Source of the DNA: Colimorpha sp045222295
GTDB taxonomy: Bacteria > Bacteroidota > Bacteroidia > Bacteroidales > P3
DNA: 64,000 nt
Reading direction: 5' to 3'
NCBI GenBank assembly: GCA_045222295.1
Contig: JBGUXP010000001.1
Coordinates: 1-64,000, forward strand
Both the position numbers and the translations under genes were made by a program. Positions 1 to 7,914 of the stretch are shown here, piece after piece. A model generated the notes under the pieces. That model was not told the origin of the DNA and made no database searches. It saw nothing but the letters and a program-made list of their open reading frames with translations. The stretch's first letter is position 1; each line of letters starts with the position of its first letter.

Positions 1-423
1 AAGCTACCAGTCTGTCATAAACTAGATTTATATAAAAGCCATGTGGCAAGCAGAGGTGTTTATCCTTATCAACCAACATCTGGTGGACATGCAATAGGAA
101 TCGATGCAACTTTCTGTGGTATTGTCGGCCTTAATTTGCACGGAGGACTCTTTATTGATTCCGATGGTGGCTTGGGGCTATACGGAGGCGTGAACTATTG
201 CACAGGTGTAGAAGTGGGTTTAGGATTAGAATATTCACATATCCCTACAGGACAAATTCATTCTGGAGAAAACCAACTATTCAGTGTCGGATTTATATGG
301 TCGGGCTCATACAATATAATGTCAAAATCATGGTCATTATCTAAATCAGGTGTTGGTATAGAGGCTGGACTTTCGACTCAGGTTGGATGGACATGGTACT
401 CACAGGCAATTCCTTTGTTTTAA
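1..423 (+). CDS. C-terminal part of a large protein, possibly an RHS/polymorphic-toxin C-terminus (cut by window edge)
   Basis: The frame is open from base 1 without a stop, so the gene begins outside the window; a GTG at 43 is available but need not be the start. About 140 residues are visible. They are glycine-rich with alternating hydrophobic residues (GIDATFCGIVGLNLHGG and LGLYGGVNYCTGVEVGLG), a pattern of amphipathic beta strands or a membrane-inserting domain. No catalytic motif is recognised. The next gene starts 1 bp after the stop and is a tiny membrane protein. A large protein's variable C-terminus followed closely by a small AT-rich gene is the usual toxin/immunity layout of RHS and other polymorphic toxins, but no RHS core is visible here, so that reading is inference. 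Confidence 0.45.
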   Translation, partial: KLPVCHKLDLYKSHVASRGVYPYQPTSGGHAIGIDATFCGIVGLNLHGGLFIDSDGGLGLYGGVNYCTGVEVGLGLEYSHIPTGQIHSGENQLFSVGFIWSGSYNIMSKSWSLSKSGVGIEAGLSTQVGWTWYSQAIPLF

Positions 424-424
424 A

Positions 425-664
425 ATGTACGTCATGAAGATTATTTTCTTTTTTTGTATTCTCGTTTCATTAGTGTCAAGTTCTATCCTAAGCATTATTT
501 CTAAAAATAGATACGATATTACATACTATTCTTTGAAATATTTAATCAGACTATTCAGAGAATCCCTTGATAAAGGCGAAAAAAAACATCTCATTATCTT
601 TTCTATTGATATTTTGTCCACATTATTAGGGATAATATTGTTTTTTATTGCTTTTAAAATATGA
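425..664 (+). CDS. small two-helix membrane protein, possible immunity protein
   Basis: About 79 residues from ATG 425 (ATG 434 is an alternative). There is a hydrophobic segment near residues 5-24 (IIFFFCILVSLVSSSILSII), a basic or polar middle with RLFRESLDKGEKKH, and a second hydrophobic segment near 56-77. It starts 1 bp after the stop of the preceding partial gene, so the two are almost certainly co-transcribed. Codons are AT-rich, unlike the GC-rich core genes downstream, which suggests acquired DNA. No family is recognised. The placement and topology fit an inner-membrane immunity protein for a membrane-acting toxin, but nothing in the sequence proves it. Confidence 0.5.
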   Translation: MYVMKIIFFFCILVSLVSSSILSIISKNRYDITYYSLKYLIRLFRESLDKGEKKHLIIFSIDILSTLLGIILFFIAFKI

Positions 665-780
665 GACAACTTCCTGCTACAACAGAAGTTCAACGGAAAA
701 GAATAGATAATTGAACCAACACGTTCATAAAACCGAAGGGCGAACCCGCACGAAATGCGCGCGGGGTTATCTGTCGATAT

Positions 781-1506
781 TCACTGGCATGAAGGTTTGG
801 ACAACGGGATGTAGATGGTGGTGGAGGTCTGCCCCCGGCGGTTCCGGGCAGAGGCACGGGCGTTGGAGGGTGTGTCCGCAGTAGGTCCAGGGCAACGAAG
901 GAAGGCGTAGAGATGGATGGGGAGTGCGTTATTGCTCGATGACGCAGTTGTTTGAGAGTCGAAACAGTCGGCGGTAAGGATGATTGTGGAGGTGCCGACG
1001 ACGCGGGGGACGGGGTCAAACAGAATTCCTTTACGACGGGCGGGACAATAGGCATAGAGGTAGAACTCGTCGTCAGGATTGGCATTGCCGCACTGCAGAC
1101 AAGGGTCGAAGGTTACGGTAATCTTCCGATTGTTTGTCTTTTGGATTGCACGAATTTTGACAGAAGTGATGGTCACCTGCGCCACCGTACCATCGCTGAG
1201 GATGACTCGGGGATAGTCGATGACGCCATCTGAGGTGGAGCAGGCTTTGTTGATGTGGCGGAAAAGCAGATGGGGATATGTTTTTTTGCGTCGAGCAGGA
1301 TAAAAGAGACCGATTTTAAGGGCTGCGGCCATGTGAGAGGAGAGACGTGAGATACCACCAAACGAATTCCACTGAGCCTTCTGGAGCTCAGTGCCCGGCT
1401 GGTTCACATGCTCGGGCCGTTTACGCACACGTGCTTTCCCATTGACGATGTAGTGGATTTCATCGCCCAGTTTTCCGCTGAGATTGTATCCTTTTTTCGT
1501 TGCCAT
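781..1506 (-). CDS. DUF6266 family protein
   Basis: The N-terminus has the DUF6266 pattern: a short glycine-containing segment (YNLSGKLGDEIHYIVNGKARVRKRP), then a 'no-more-than-modified' motif ending in PGTELQKAQW and a Phe/Leu-rich helix. The middle (residues about 95-180) is beta-rich with a Cys pair in DPCLQCGNAN, and the C-terminus ends in STTIYIPL. The family is common in Bacteroidetes, often near mobile or secreted-protein genes, and its function is unknown. I chose ATG 1506 (MATKKGY), the usual start for the family; ATG 1512 lies two codons upstream. It is oriented away from the flanking genes and seems a single-gene unit. Family assignment is from recognition of the N-terminal pattern; role unknown. 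Confidence 0.7.
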   Translation of the reverse strand: MATKKGYNLSGKLGDEIHYIVNGKARVRKRPEHVNQPGTELQKAQWNSFGGISRLSSHMAAALKIGLFYPARRKKTYPHLLFRHINKACSTSDGVIDYPRVILSDGTVAQVTITSVKIRAIQKTNNRKITVTFDPCLQCGNANPDDEFYLYAYCPARRKGILFDPVPRVVGTSTIILTADCFDSQTTASSSNNALPIHLYAFLRCPGPTADTPSNARASARNRRGQTSTTIYIPLSKPSCQ

Positions 1507-1624
1507 AATCATGGAGATAACGTCACAAAAAATATAATATTGTGTAAGAGGGAAGGTAGGACAGACATCCTTAGGGGTGTCTCGGAGGTGTTAGCCAGGT
1601 GTGTCGAAGGTGCCTGCTCGGCAC

Positions 1625-1690
1625 TATAGAGTTAATATAGAGTTGATATAGAGATGATATAGAGTTAATATAGAGTTAATATAGAGATGA
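1625..1690. repeat. tandem array, 11 bp unit x 6
   Basis: Six consecutive units of 11 bp: TATAGAGTTAA, TATAGAGTTGA, TATAGAGATGA, then the same three-unit theme again with small changes, followed by a degenerate seventh. Read on the minus strand the unit is nCTCTATAnnn, resembling the nCTCTGTAnnn unit of the arrays at 39133 and 57607. Confidence 0.9.
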
Positions 1691-1721
1691 TATGGATATA
1701 GATAATTCTATAATTCACTGA

Positions 1722-1749
1722 TATATATTCTTCTTCAGAAGAATATATA
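1722..1749. repeat. perfect inverted repeat, 13 bp arms
   Basis: Arms 1722-1734 and 1737-1749 are exact reverse complements around a 2 bp centre. The spacer is too short for an ordinary hairpin loop, so it may act as a palindromic protein-binding site, or form a stem with a few unpaired central bases. Confidence 0.75.
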
Positions 1750-1810
1750 ATGGGAAAGTGGCACCATACGGTACGGATACGGTTTATTGTTTGCGAATAC
1801 GCATCAAGAC

Positions 1811-1861
1811 CTAATAAAAACCGTGTCCGGCGGATGTCTTAAAGACATCCGCCGGACACAA
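1811..1861 (-). terminator. strong rho-independent terminator of the gmk-to-protease operon
   Basis: Arms 1823-1840 and 1842-1859 are perfect 18 bp complements around one base (about 16 bp stem with a short loop in RNA). On the minus strand it is followed by GGTTTTTATT. It begins 16 bp after the stop of the S8 protease, so it closes that operon. An A-tract on the other side could allow function in both directions. Confidence 0.85.
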
Positions 1862-1875
1862 AAAAGGATATCGGG

Positions 1876-4311
1876 TCAATACTGAATGTAGAAGCCGATT
1901 GTGAGGCGGGGGAGGAGGACCTTGCCGGCCTCGGGGTCTTGTCCGATGCCGTTGAGACGGTAGCGGGCGTAGATGCCATACCAGTCGTTGCAGAGGCGGG
2001 TGGTGACGCCGAAGTTCCACTGGTGGGCGCTGAGGGCATCGATGCCACTATAGGTGTTCGACACCTCGTCGGCTGGAGAGCCGGAGGGCATGGTGCCGGA
2101 GAGGGTATAGGCGGCGCTTCCATGGCTGCCATAAACGCCAAGATCCCAGTGGAAACCATTGCCCATAATACCGCCAGGAATCAGACGCACACGCTGGAAG
2201 AGTTCGAGAGCCACCTCCTCGAAAACAAGGCTGCGGGTGTCCACTTCCTTAAAGGCACCGATGGTCGTCTGGGCGACACCGATAGAGGTCTCCAGATCAT
2301 TAATAGAGAGGTCATTGTAGCGGTAGTGGGTAAAGTTAAAATCAAGACTCATACCCAGGGCATAGGATTTGCTGAGAGCACGGAGGATGCGGAATCCGAA
2401 GTTCCAGCCAGGTGACCAGATATTGGAAGTCAGCTCGCCAGCGTCGAATTTGACGGGCAGGCCGAGACCGAAATAGATGTTGTAGCGCCAGGTGTTGTTG
2501 CTGCCCCAACGGGAGGTGGCGGTGTTCATCTCGGGAGTACGATAGTCTTCATCTCCCAGAACATAGGCGTTGTCTGCGGTAATGTAGCCAAAAGTAGACT
2601 CGTCACCGCGAACGGCACTGTAGTTAGCATCATGGCTTGTATAGCTAGCGGTATAGCCACCGAGGTTGACAACAAGGGTGCGGTTGGGCTCGACACTAAA
2701 ATAGATGGCACCTGTAGTATCAAGATAGGTAATATCCTGTTTAGCATATCGATAAATATGTCCGTCGCCCGACTGTTCCTTGTAGAAAACTGGTTTGGAG
2801 ATGACAGTCTTCAAGGGACGGACGCGCACAACGCCTTCTTTCTCCTCGAAGCGGAAGGTGGGCTCCACGGCCTTTTTGCCGCCAGTGAAGAAATCGGCCT
2901 GCGGCACGCCATAGCCGAAGGAGTAATCGTAGTAGGGATAGAGGTCGGCGCTCTGCTCGATGGCATGGAACATCTCCATGGCGGTCTTGCCGGGCGATGC
3001 CTGCCAGGCGCAGGCGGCAAAGCCGGCCACCAGGGGACAGGAGAAGGAGGTGCCGTGGACGTAGTGGTATCTGTTGTCGCCCTTGCCCACATTGGCGGTG
3101 CGGGCGTAGCCGAAGGCGCAGACGTTGGGCTTGAGTCGGCCGTCGGCGCTGGGGCCATAGGAGCTGAACTCGATGTGGTTGTATTCGGTGAGGCTGTTCT
3201 CGATGCCACCCACGCAAATCACACTGTCGGCATCGGAGGGGGTGATGATGGTCTTCCATTGGCGGTCGTCGGCTTCGTTGCCGGCGCTGTTGACCACCAG
3301 CATGCCCTTACGGGCGGCGAGGTTGCCGGCTTTGGCCACATAGGAGGTGCCGTCCATGTCCTTAGTATAATGACGCTCCTTGCCGTAGCCGAGGGAGGAG
3401 GAGATGATGTTGGCGCCGTTCTTGTCGGCCCATTCCACTGCCATCTGCCACCAGACCTCTTCCTTGAAAGGCTCGGTATTGACCTCCGTGCGGGCCAACA
3501 GGAACTCGGCGCCGGTAGCGAGACCGAGGTCCACGCTGTCCATACGGCCGGCGATGCAGCTGAGGGTCATGGTACCGTGGGAGTTCCATCCATAGACGTT
3601 CTCTTTCTTGTTGGGAAAATTCCAGGTCCTGACAATCTGGTGGTTGTCGCGCAAGTGCTTGAAGGCCTTGTGGGTGTTGACCTGAGGGAAACCGCCGTCG
3701 AAGACGGCGATGCGGATGCCGCGTCCGTCAATGCCTTTGTCGCGGAAGTGCTTGCCACCCATACGGACAAGCTGGGCCTCGAGGGGGCCGTCGACATAGG
3801 CGATGTCCGTAAGACCGATCAGACACACTCCACCGTCGCTGTGCGACACCTCCCCTAACTTTGCTCCACTGCGGTCGCAAGCCATGTCTCCTTCGGGGCC
3901 AGGCAGAGGGGAGGAGCTTGCTGACGCCAGTACTATGCCGTTGCCCTCGATGAGTTGGACACGAAGGACATAGGGCAGTGCCTCGATGGCGGCAATCTGC
4001 TCGGGGGTGGCCATCACGCCGAGGGCGTTCATCCAGCGGCTGGCTCCAATCTCCTCGGTGGCGAGGGCGCCGACCTCCTTCTCGTAGGCTGTAGTCACAG
4101 GATAATTGGTGATATCGTAAAGGTTGGCACCGCACTGCTGGTAGCGGTCGATGGCTTTGGCATCGAAATAGCTGTAGGGATCGAAGGTCGAGCCCTGCTT
4201 ATCAGTCAGGAAGACCCAGTAGGCCTGCTGCGCATGTGCAGGAATGAAGAATGAAGAGTTGAGAACTAAGAATAAGCTGACGCAGCCGAGAATGGATTTA
4301 ATTGATTTCAT
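1876..4311 (-). CDS. secreted subtilisin-like (S8) serine protease with C-terminal outer-membrane-like domain
   Basis: 811 residues. Signal peptide about 1-28 (ends AHAQ), a pro-region about 30-130, then an S8 catalytic domain with the triad visible as D205 (AVFDGGF), H245 (NSHGTMT) and S422 (HGTSFSCP); the oxyanion-hole region is VVNSAGNEAD. After about residue 500 come beta-rich repeats ending in an aromatic Tyr, which resembles an outer-membrane beta-barrel strand rather than a sorting domain. It is the last gene of the operon, 7 bp after recO. Odd points: residues about 132-163 are made by an embedded repeat element between pro-region and catalytic domain, and the signal-peptide core (residues about 12-24) is encoded by a heptamer array. 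Substrate unknown. Confidence 0.88.
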   Translation of the reverse strand: MKSIKSILGCVSLFLVLNSSFFIPAHAQQAYWVFLTDKQGSTFDPYSYFDAKAIDRYQQCGANLYDITNYPVTTAYEKEVGALATEEIGASRWMNALGVMATPEQIAAIEALPYVLRVQLIEGNGIVLASASSSPLPGPEGDMACDRSGAKLGEVSHSDGGVCLIGLTDIAYVDGPLEAQLVRMGGKHFRDKGIDGRGIRIAVFDGGFPQVNTHKAFKHLRDNHQIVRTWNFPNKKENVYGWNSHGTMTLSCIAGRMDSVDLGLATGAEFLLARTEVNTEPFKEEVWWQMAVEWADKNGANIISSSLGYGKERHYTKDMDGTSYVAKAGNLAARKGMLVVNSAGNEADDRQWKTIITPSDADSVICVGGIENSLTEYNHIEFSSYGPSADGRLKPNVCAFGYARTANVGKGDNRYHYVHGTSFSCPLVAGFAACAWQASPGKTAMEMFHAIEQSADLYPYYDYSFGYGVPQADFFTGGKKAVEPTFRFEEKEGVVRVRPLKTVISKPVFYKEQSGDGHIYRYAKQDITYLDTTGAIYFSVEPNRTLVVNLGGYTASYTSHDANYSAVRGDESTFGYITADNAYVLGDEDYRTPEMNTATSRWGSNNTWRYNIYFGLGLPVKFDAGELTSNIWSPGWNFGFRILRALSKSYALGMSLDFNFTHYRYNDLSINDLETSIGVAQTTIGAFKEVDTRSLVFEEVALELFQRVRLIPGGIMGNGFHWDLGVYGSHGSAAYTLSGTMPSGSPADEVSNTYSGIDALSAHQWNFGVTTRLCNDWYGIYARYRLNGIGQDPEAGKVLLPRLTIGFYIQY
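3822..3917 (-). repeat. embedded palindromic element, copy C (expanded), inside S8 protease gene
   Basis: Read on the minus strand it begins GCTCCTCCCCT and ends GGTGGAGTGTGTC, the ends shared with copies at 4630, 33714 and 61619. The short centre between CCCCT and TTAGGGGAGGTG is replaced here by about 40 bp. It is in frame and encodes SSSPLPGPEGDMACDRSG then AKLGEVSHSDGGVC. Confidence 0.85.
4242..4276 (-). repeat. heptamer array x 5 inside the S8 signal-peptide coding region
   Basis: Plus-strand units GAATGAA, GAATGAA, GAGTTGA, GAACTAA, GAATAAG in uninterrupted 7 bp register. On the coding strand they produce the hydrophobic LFLVLNSSFFI core of the signal peptide. Confidence 0.75.
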
Positions 4312-4318
4312 GATATTG

Positions 4319-5059
4319 TTATTTTAATATTGTATGCAAAATCTCGTGGCTGTGGAAATGAGCGAATCCACTGAGGTGGAGGTGGTAATAGCTGAGAAGG
4401 GCATTGATGAGTGCGATGCGGTCTTCGAGTGATGAGGGATGAGTGGGGAGTGATGAGTAGTGATATTCGTGGAGAAGGGAGGAAAGCTCGGGAGAGAGGG
4501 TAGTTTCGGTGGGAGCAGAGAGGAAGCGTCCTTCCTGAAGGTCGAAGAGGGGCTCACGGAGGCTATAATTGTCGAGCGGTTCTATACCCAGGTGGTGCGA
4601 TACGGTCAATAAAAAAAGGACAGGAAGATGGGACACACTCCTCAGTCCTCCTTCGTAGGACAGCTCCCCTAACTTAGGGGAGCAAAAGAATGATGTTTCC
4701 TCGACGTAGTCAAAAAGAGCCGGCATTGGTTCAGCCTCACGTAGTGCTTTGTAAAGCACTTCCGTCATGAAGAAACGCAAAGCGTTTTGAGTGGGCAGTT
4801 GAGAGTTGACAGTGGATAGAGGATGGCGGGGGGAGATTTCTTTGATATAGTTGAGGTCGGTCTTGGGGTTGTCGTAGACGACCATATCGAGACAGGAGAG
4901 TGGCTGCAAGAGATTCTGTTTGACGCGTCCTCCCCTACCCCGCACCCCTTTGATGATATAAGAGCGCAGGCCCAGCTGACGTGTGAACACCTTGGCCACC
5001 ACCGAGGACTCGGAATAGGGTGTGGTGTGGAGAACTAAGCCTGGTGTGGAGAGGAGCAT
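4319..5059 (-). CDS. recO: DNA repair protein RecO
   Basis: 246 residues, the normal length. RecO loads RecA onto SSB-coated DNA with RecR and anneals strands in RecF-pathway repair. The N-terminal OB fold shows TPGLVLHTTPYSESSVVAKV and KGVRGRGGRVKQNLLQPLS, both typical, and the C-terminal helical domain carries FFMTEVLYKALRE. It lies 36 bp after porZ and 7 bp before the protease. Three foreign-looking stretches are visible: residues about 80-91 (LSTVNSQLPTQ, heptamer array), about 125-143 (SPKLGELSYEGG, palindromic element) and about 200-211 (a second heptamer array). All leave the frame intact. The zinc-finger cysteines found in some RecO proteins are not obvious. Confidence 0.93.
   Translation of the reverse strand: MLLSTPGLVLHTTPYSESSVVAKVFTRQLGLRSYIIKGVRGRGGRVKQNLLQPLSCLDMVVYDNPKTDLNYIKEISPRHPLSTVNSQLPTQNALRFFMTEVLYKALREAEPMPALFDYVEETSFFCSPKLGELSYEGGLRSVSHLPVLFLLTVSHHLGIEPLDNYSLREPLFDLQEGRFLSAPTETTLSPELSSLLHEYHYSSLPTHPSSLEDRIALINALLSYYHLHLSGFAHFHSHEILHTILK
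4427..4461 (-). repeat. heptamer array x 5 inside recO
   Basis: Plus-strand units GAGTGAT, GAGGGAT, GAGTGGG, GAGTGAT, GAGTAGT. The coding strand gives a His/Ser/Pro/Thr stretch (HYSSLPTHPSSL). The same GATGAGT unit recurs between recO and porZ at 5064. Confidence 0.75.
4630..4687 (-). repeat. embedded palindromic element, copy B, inside recO
   Basis: Minus-strand reading starts GCTCCCCTAAGTTAGGGGAG (a perfect hairpin) and ends GGAGTGTGTCCC. It encodes SPKLGELSYEGGLRSVS in frame. The hairpin core is base-for-base that of the copy at 33714. Confidence 0.88.
4789..4823 (-). repeat. heptamer array x 5 inside recO (second)
   Basis: Plus-strand units GAGTGGG, CAGTTGA, GAGTTGA, CAGTGGA, TAGAGGA. 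It encodes LSTVNSQLPTQ, which is absent from typical RecO sequences as I know them. Confidence 0.7.
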
Positions 5060-5063
5060 TTTT

Positions 5064-5091
5064 GTGATGAGTGATGAACGATGGGTGATGA
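5064..5091. repeat. heptamer array x 4 in the recO-porZ gap
   Basis: Units GTGATGA, GTGATGA, ACGATGG, GTGATGA fill most of the 36 bp gap between porZ and recO. Confidence 0.75.
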
Positions 5092-5095
5092 ATTC

Positions 5096-7399
5096 CTATC
5101 TAACGATGAGGATTTTGACGACGGCGCGGTTATCGCCCTGGGCGTCGGAGGCGAAGACGTAATAGACGCCTGATGCCACTTTGTCGCCCTGCAGATTGCG
5201 GCCGTCCCAGATGGCCTGTCCGCCATTGGCGATGGTAGTAAACACCGTATGGCCTGCGGCATCGGTGACATGCACGATGCCATTGCGAGTGAAGCCTTTG
5301 ATGGCGATGGGGCCGTCGTAACCAGGTTTCACCGGATTAGGAAAAGCATAAACCTCTTCGAGAGGGGTGCTGGTGGCATACGTGGCGGTGCCGCGGTAGA
5401 CCTGGAGGCCACGATCGGTACCGATATAAACCTCTCCCGTGCGCTCGTTGATACCAAGGGTCACAATCTTATCGGAAAAGAGGGGACTGTTGGCCACGGT
5501 AAAGTGTTCCAACTGGTCCATGCCGTTGGCAGAAATGAGGTAGAGGCCGCCGTTGGCGGTACCCACCCACTTGCGGTTGGCGCCATCAACGACGATGTCC
5601 GTGATACTCTCATAAGCCATCAGATACTCTGCGAAGGAACCGTTAGTGATGGTGATATTGCTGCAATTGACAGGCGACACCTCGCCATTGCCGCCATTCT
5701 GGAAAGCTCTGTAGCCGTCGTAGATAACCTTGATGCCCTTATTGGTGCCTAGCCAGAGGTTGCCATTCTGATCCTGCACAAGGGCTGTGACGGTCTGGGT
5801 CTCCAGCTTGCTGCCGTGGTTGGGATTGACACGAGCCATCTTACTCTTACCGTCATGGACAAAAATCACATTCTCACGGCCAAGGAACCATTTGTAGTCG
5901 TTGATACTGTCAAGAACCAATTTGTCTACCGTAAGACCATTGCCCAGCGCCATGGTGGAAAAGGTCTTCCAAGTGCCATTGCGATGCCGCATGGCAAGGG
6001 CATTGGTACTATGGGAGACAAGCACCCAGAGGTTGCCCTGCATGTCGAAGGAGACAGCGCCGGTGTTCAGGCGGGTGTAGCCTGCAATACTGTAGGGGAC
6101 CAGAGCACCGTTGGTATTGGAAGCATCATAAAAAGTCTGCACACTACGGTTACGGATAGAGGCCACCCCATGTCCCCATACGGCAATCACCGTCTCACTG
6201 GTGTCGACAGGGTTGACGGCAGCGTCAATCACGTCGGATTTGCCGCTGAGCATACCGTTGCTCCTATCGAGGAGCTCCCAGTGGCGTCCCGTGGCGGTGA
6301 GGAGGTTGGGTTCGATATAGGCACTGGCATAAGTCTCGGTGTGTCCACCGGGGCATAGCATCATGCGGTAGTTGAAGGGCTTCAGGCGGTAGACATTGTC
6401 ACCATTGAAGGGTCCGTCGGGCAGGTGGTATTCCTCGCTGCCGTCGGGATGGATGCCGATGACACCGGCCCACTGATGCGCCACCCAGAGAATGCCGTCG
6501 GGGCTGTAGACAGCGTCGTTGGGCGATATAGCTCCCCATTGAAAGGCATCGCGAATGCCATAAAAGGTGAACGAAGTATCATACGTATAGACCTTGTCAT
6601 CAAGGCATATTGCCAACCTGTCGCCAGAGACCTGCATAGCGACAAACTCGCCACTAAGCAGTCCCACAAAACCCGTATCCGACAGATGGTAAAGAGTGCT
6701 GACAAGAGGTGTGGCGGTATATCCTGCAACAAGCAAGTGGCTACCTGCCACACCCAGCTGGGTAACGGTGAGGCTGTCGAGCCGGTGGTCCACCTCCCAA
6801 CGGTCGCTGATAGAGGGATAGCGTTCAGTGCGCGACAGACGCTTCAGCCCCTCGCCGGTGGCGGCATAGAGACTATCGGGCATGAAGGCAAGGTCGTGCA
6901 CAGGAGTATAGACACCGCCGACACCCAGATACCATGTCTCTTTGATTTCCATACGTTGCAAATCAACCACTACCACGCCAAAGCCTGTGGCAAGATAGGC
7001 ATTGCCACCGGAGAACCGGATATGGTAGATGTTTTTGTCGCCCGAGATTTCGCTGCGTTTGATGTCGGAGATGTTACAAGTGTAGTTGTCGCTGACGATA
7101 TCGATATTGGAATTGTTGTAGGCCACCACCAAGCAACGTGTAGAGGGGTCATAGGCTATGGTGGAGACCCCCACATCGTTCAATCCGCAACCCTTACTCA
7201 TAGCCTTCTGGGTATAGTCTTCGAAGTCGTAGTAGAACACACCGCCATTGGCAGCAGCATAGATGCGGCCATCGCTATAGGCCACATGATTGACCCACGA
7301 ATAGTCGAGACAAGAGCGCCATTTACCCACTGCGGTCTGACTATGCACACGGCAGAAGGGAAGAGTGAGCACGAATAAAGCAATGGCCATTTTTCTCAT
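5096..7399 (-). CDS. porZ: type IX secretion system protein PorZ
   Basis: 767 residues, near the size of Porphyromonas PorZ. Signal peptide about 1-20 (ends HSQ). Residues about 25-680 are repeated beta-propeller blades (WRSCLDYSWVNHVAYSDGRIYAAANGGVF; DQNGNLWLGTNKGIKVI; NRKWVGTANGGLYLI), and the last 85 residues are a type A sorting domain (AFPNPVKPGYDG ... ASGVYYVFASD). PorZ works at the cell surface with the PorU sortase, supplying or handling anionic LPS for anchoring of cargo; that role is family knowledge. It overlaps mreD by 4 bp and is followed by recO, so it is translated as part of the cell-shape operon. Other two-propeller sensor-like proteins could look similar, but the C-terminal domain and length favour PorZ. 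Confidence 0.85.
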   Translation of the reverse strand: MRKMAIALFVLTLPFCRVHSQTAVGKWRSCLDYSWVNHVAYSDGRIYAAANGGVFYYDFEDYTQKAMSKGCGLNDVGVSTIAYDPSTRCLVVAYNNSNIDIVSDNYTCNISDIKRSEISGDKNIYHIRFSGGNAYLATGFGVVVVDLQRMEIKETWYLGVGGVYTPVHDLAFMPDSLYAATGEGLKRLSRTERYPSISDRWEVDHRLDSLTVTQLGVAGSHLLVAGYTATPLVSTLYHLSDTGFVGLLSGEFVAMQVSGDRLAICLDDKVYTYDTSFTFYGIRDAFQWGAISPNDAVYSPDGILWVAHQWAGVIGIHPDGSEEYHLPDGPFNGDNVYRLKPFNYRMMLCPGGHTETYASAYIEPNLLTATGRHWELLDRSNGMLSGKSDVIDAAVNPVDTSETVIAVWGHGVASIRNRSVQTFYDASNTNGALVPYSIAGYTRLNTGAVSFDMQGNLWVLVSHSTNALAMRHRNGTWKTFSTMALGNGLTVDKLVLDSINDYKWFLGRENVIFVHDGKSKMARVNPNHGSKLETQTVTALVQDQNGNLWLGTNKGIKVIYDGYRAFQNGGNGEVSPVNCSNITITNGSFAEYLMAYESITDIVVDGANRKWVGTANGGLYLISANGMDQLEHFTVANSPLFSDKIVTLGINERTGEVYIGTDRGLQVYRGTATYATSTPLEEVYAFPNPVKPGYDGPIAIKGFTRNGIVHVTDAAGHTVFTTIANGGQAIWDGRNLQGDKVASGVYYVFASDAQGDNRAVVKILIVR

Positions 7400-7914
7400 A
7401 CCGTCGTCTCCTTTTTCAAGAAAATGTATTGATAGAGCACCGCCAGCAGGGTAGTCACCACGGTGCTGGCAACGGTAGCCAGCAGCACGCCGCCGAAACT
7501 ACGGAAACCGAATAGTTCCATGGTGTAGAACACCAGATAGAAGGCACCAAGCATCAACATGAGGTAACTGATGAAATACTGTGGCGTGACGCTGTAGATT
7601 CCCGGGGTCTCGATAGTCACAGGCTCTCCACGCGTCAGGATGCGGTCGGCGAAAAGGATACGCAGCATGGCCACCACAGTACACGCCAAGGCATGAAAGC
7701 CCAGCATATTGTTCATCACATCAACCAGGAGTCCCGTGCCGAACGCTATCAGCAGCATCAGGATACGAGGCGTGTCGGTAGGCAGCATAAGGATAAAAAG
7801 GACATAGAGCATCGGCATGACATAGCCTCCCAGATACACATAGTTAAGCACCAGAAGTTGTAATGCCATCAGCAGGACAAAACGTCCGACAATTCTCAAA
7901 ACACTTTTGTTCAT
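7396..7914 (-). CDS. mreD: rod shape-determining protein MreD
   Basis: 172 residues with five or six hydrophobic segments (for example LLMALQLLVLNYVYL and LMLLIAFGTGLLVDVMNN). MreD is an inner-membrane part of the Rod complex with MreC, RodA and PBP2. The DVMNNMLGFHALACT stretch matches the conserved MreD signature. It overlaps TraB/GumN by 4 bp upstream and porZ by 4 bp downstream. Separated from mreC by one gene, unlike the usual direct mreC-mreD arrangement. Confidence 0.88.
   Translation of the reverse strand: MNKSVLRIVGRFVLLMALQLLVLNYVYLGGYVMPMLYVLFILMLPTDTPRILMLLIAFGTGLLVDVMNNMLGFHALACTVVAMLRILFADRILTRGEPVTIETPGIYSVTPQYFISYLMLMLGAFYLVFYTMELFGFRSFGGVLLATVASTVVTTLLAVLYQYIFLKKETTV

Larger units (their letters stand above)
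1513..1875. other. gene-free accessory gap with repeats and terminator
   Basis: I see no gene in this stretch. It holds an 11 bp tandem array (1625-1690), a perfect 13 bp inverted repeat with a 2 bp centre (1722-1749) and the terminator of the minus-strand operon (1811-1861). Base composition is AT-rich between 1625 and 1760. Confidence 0.7.
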
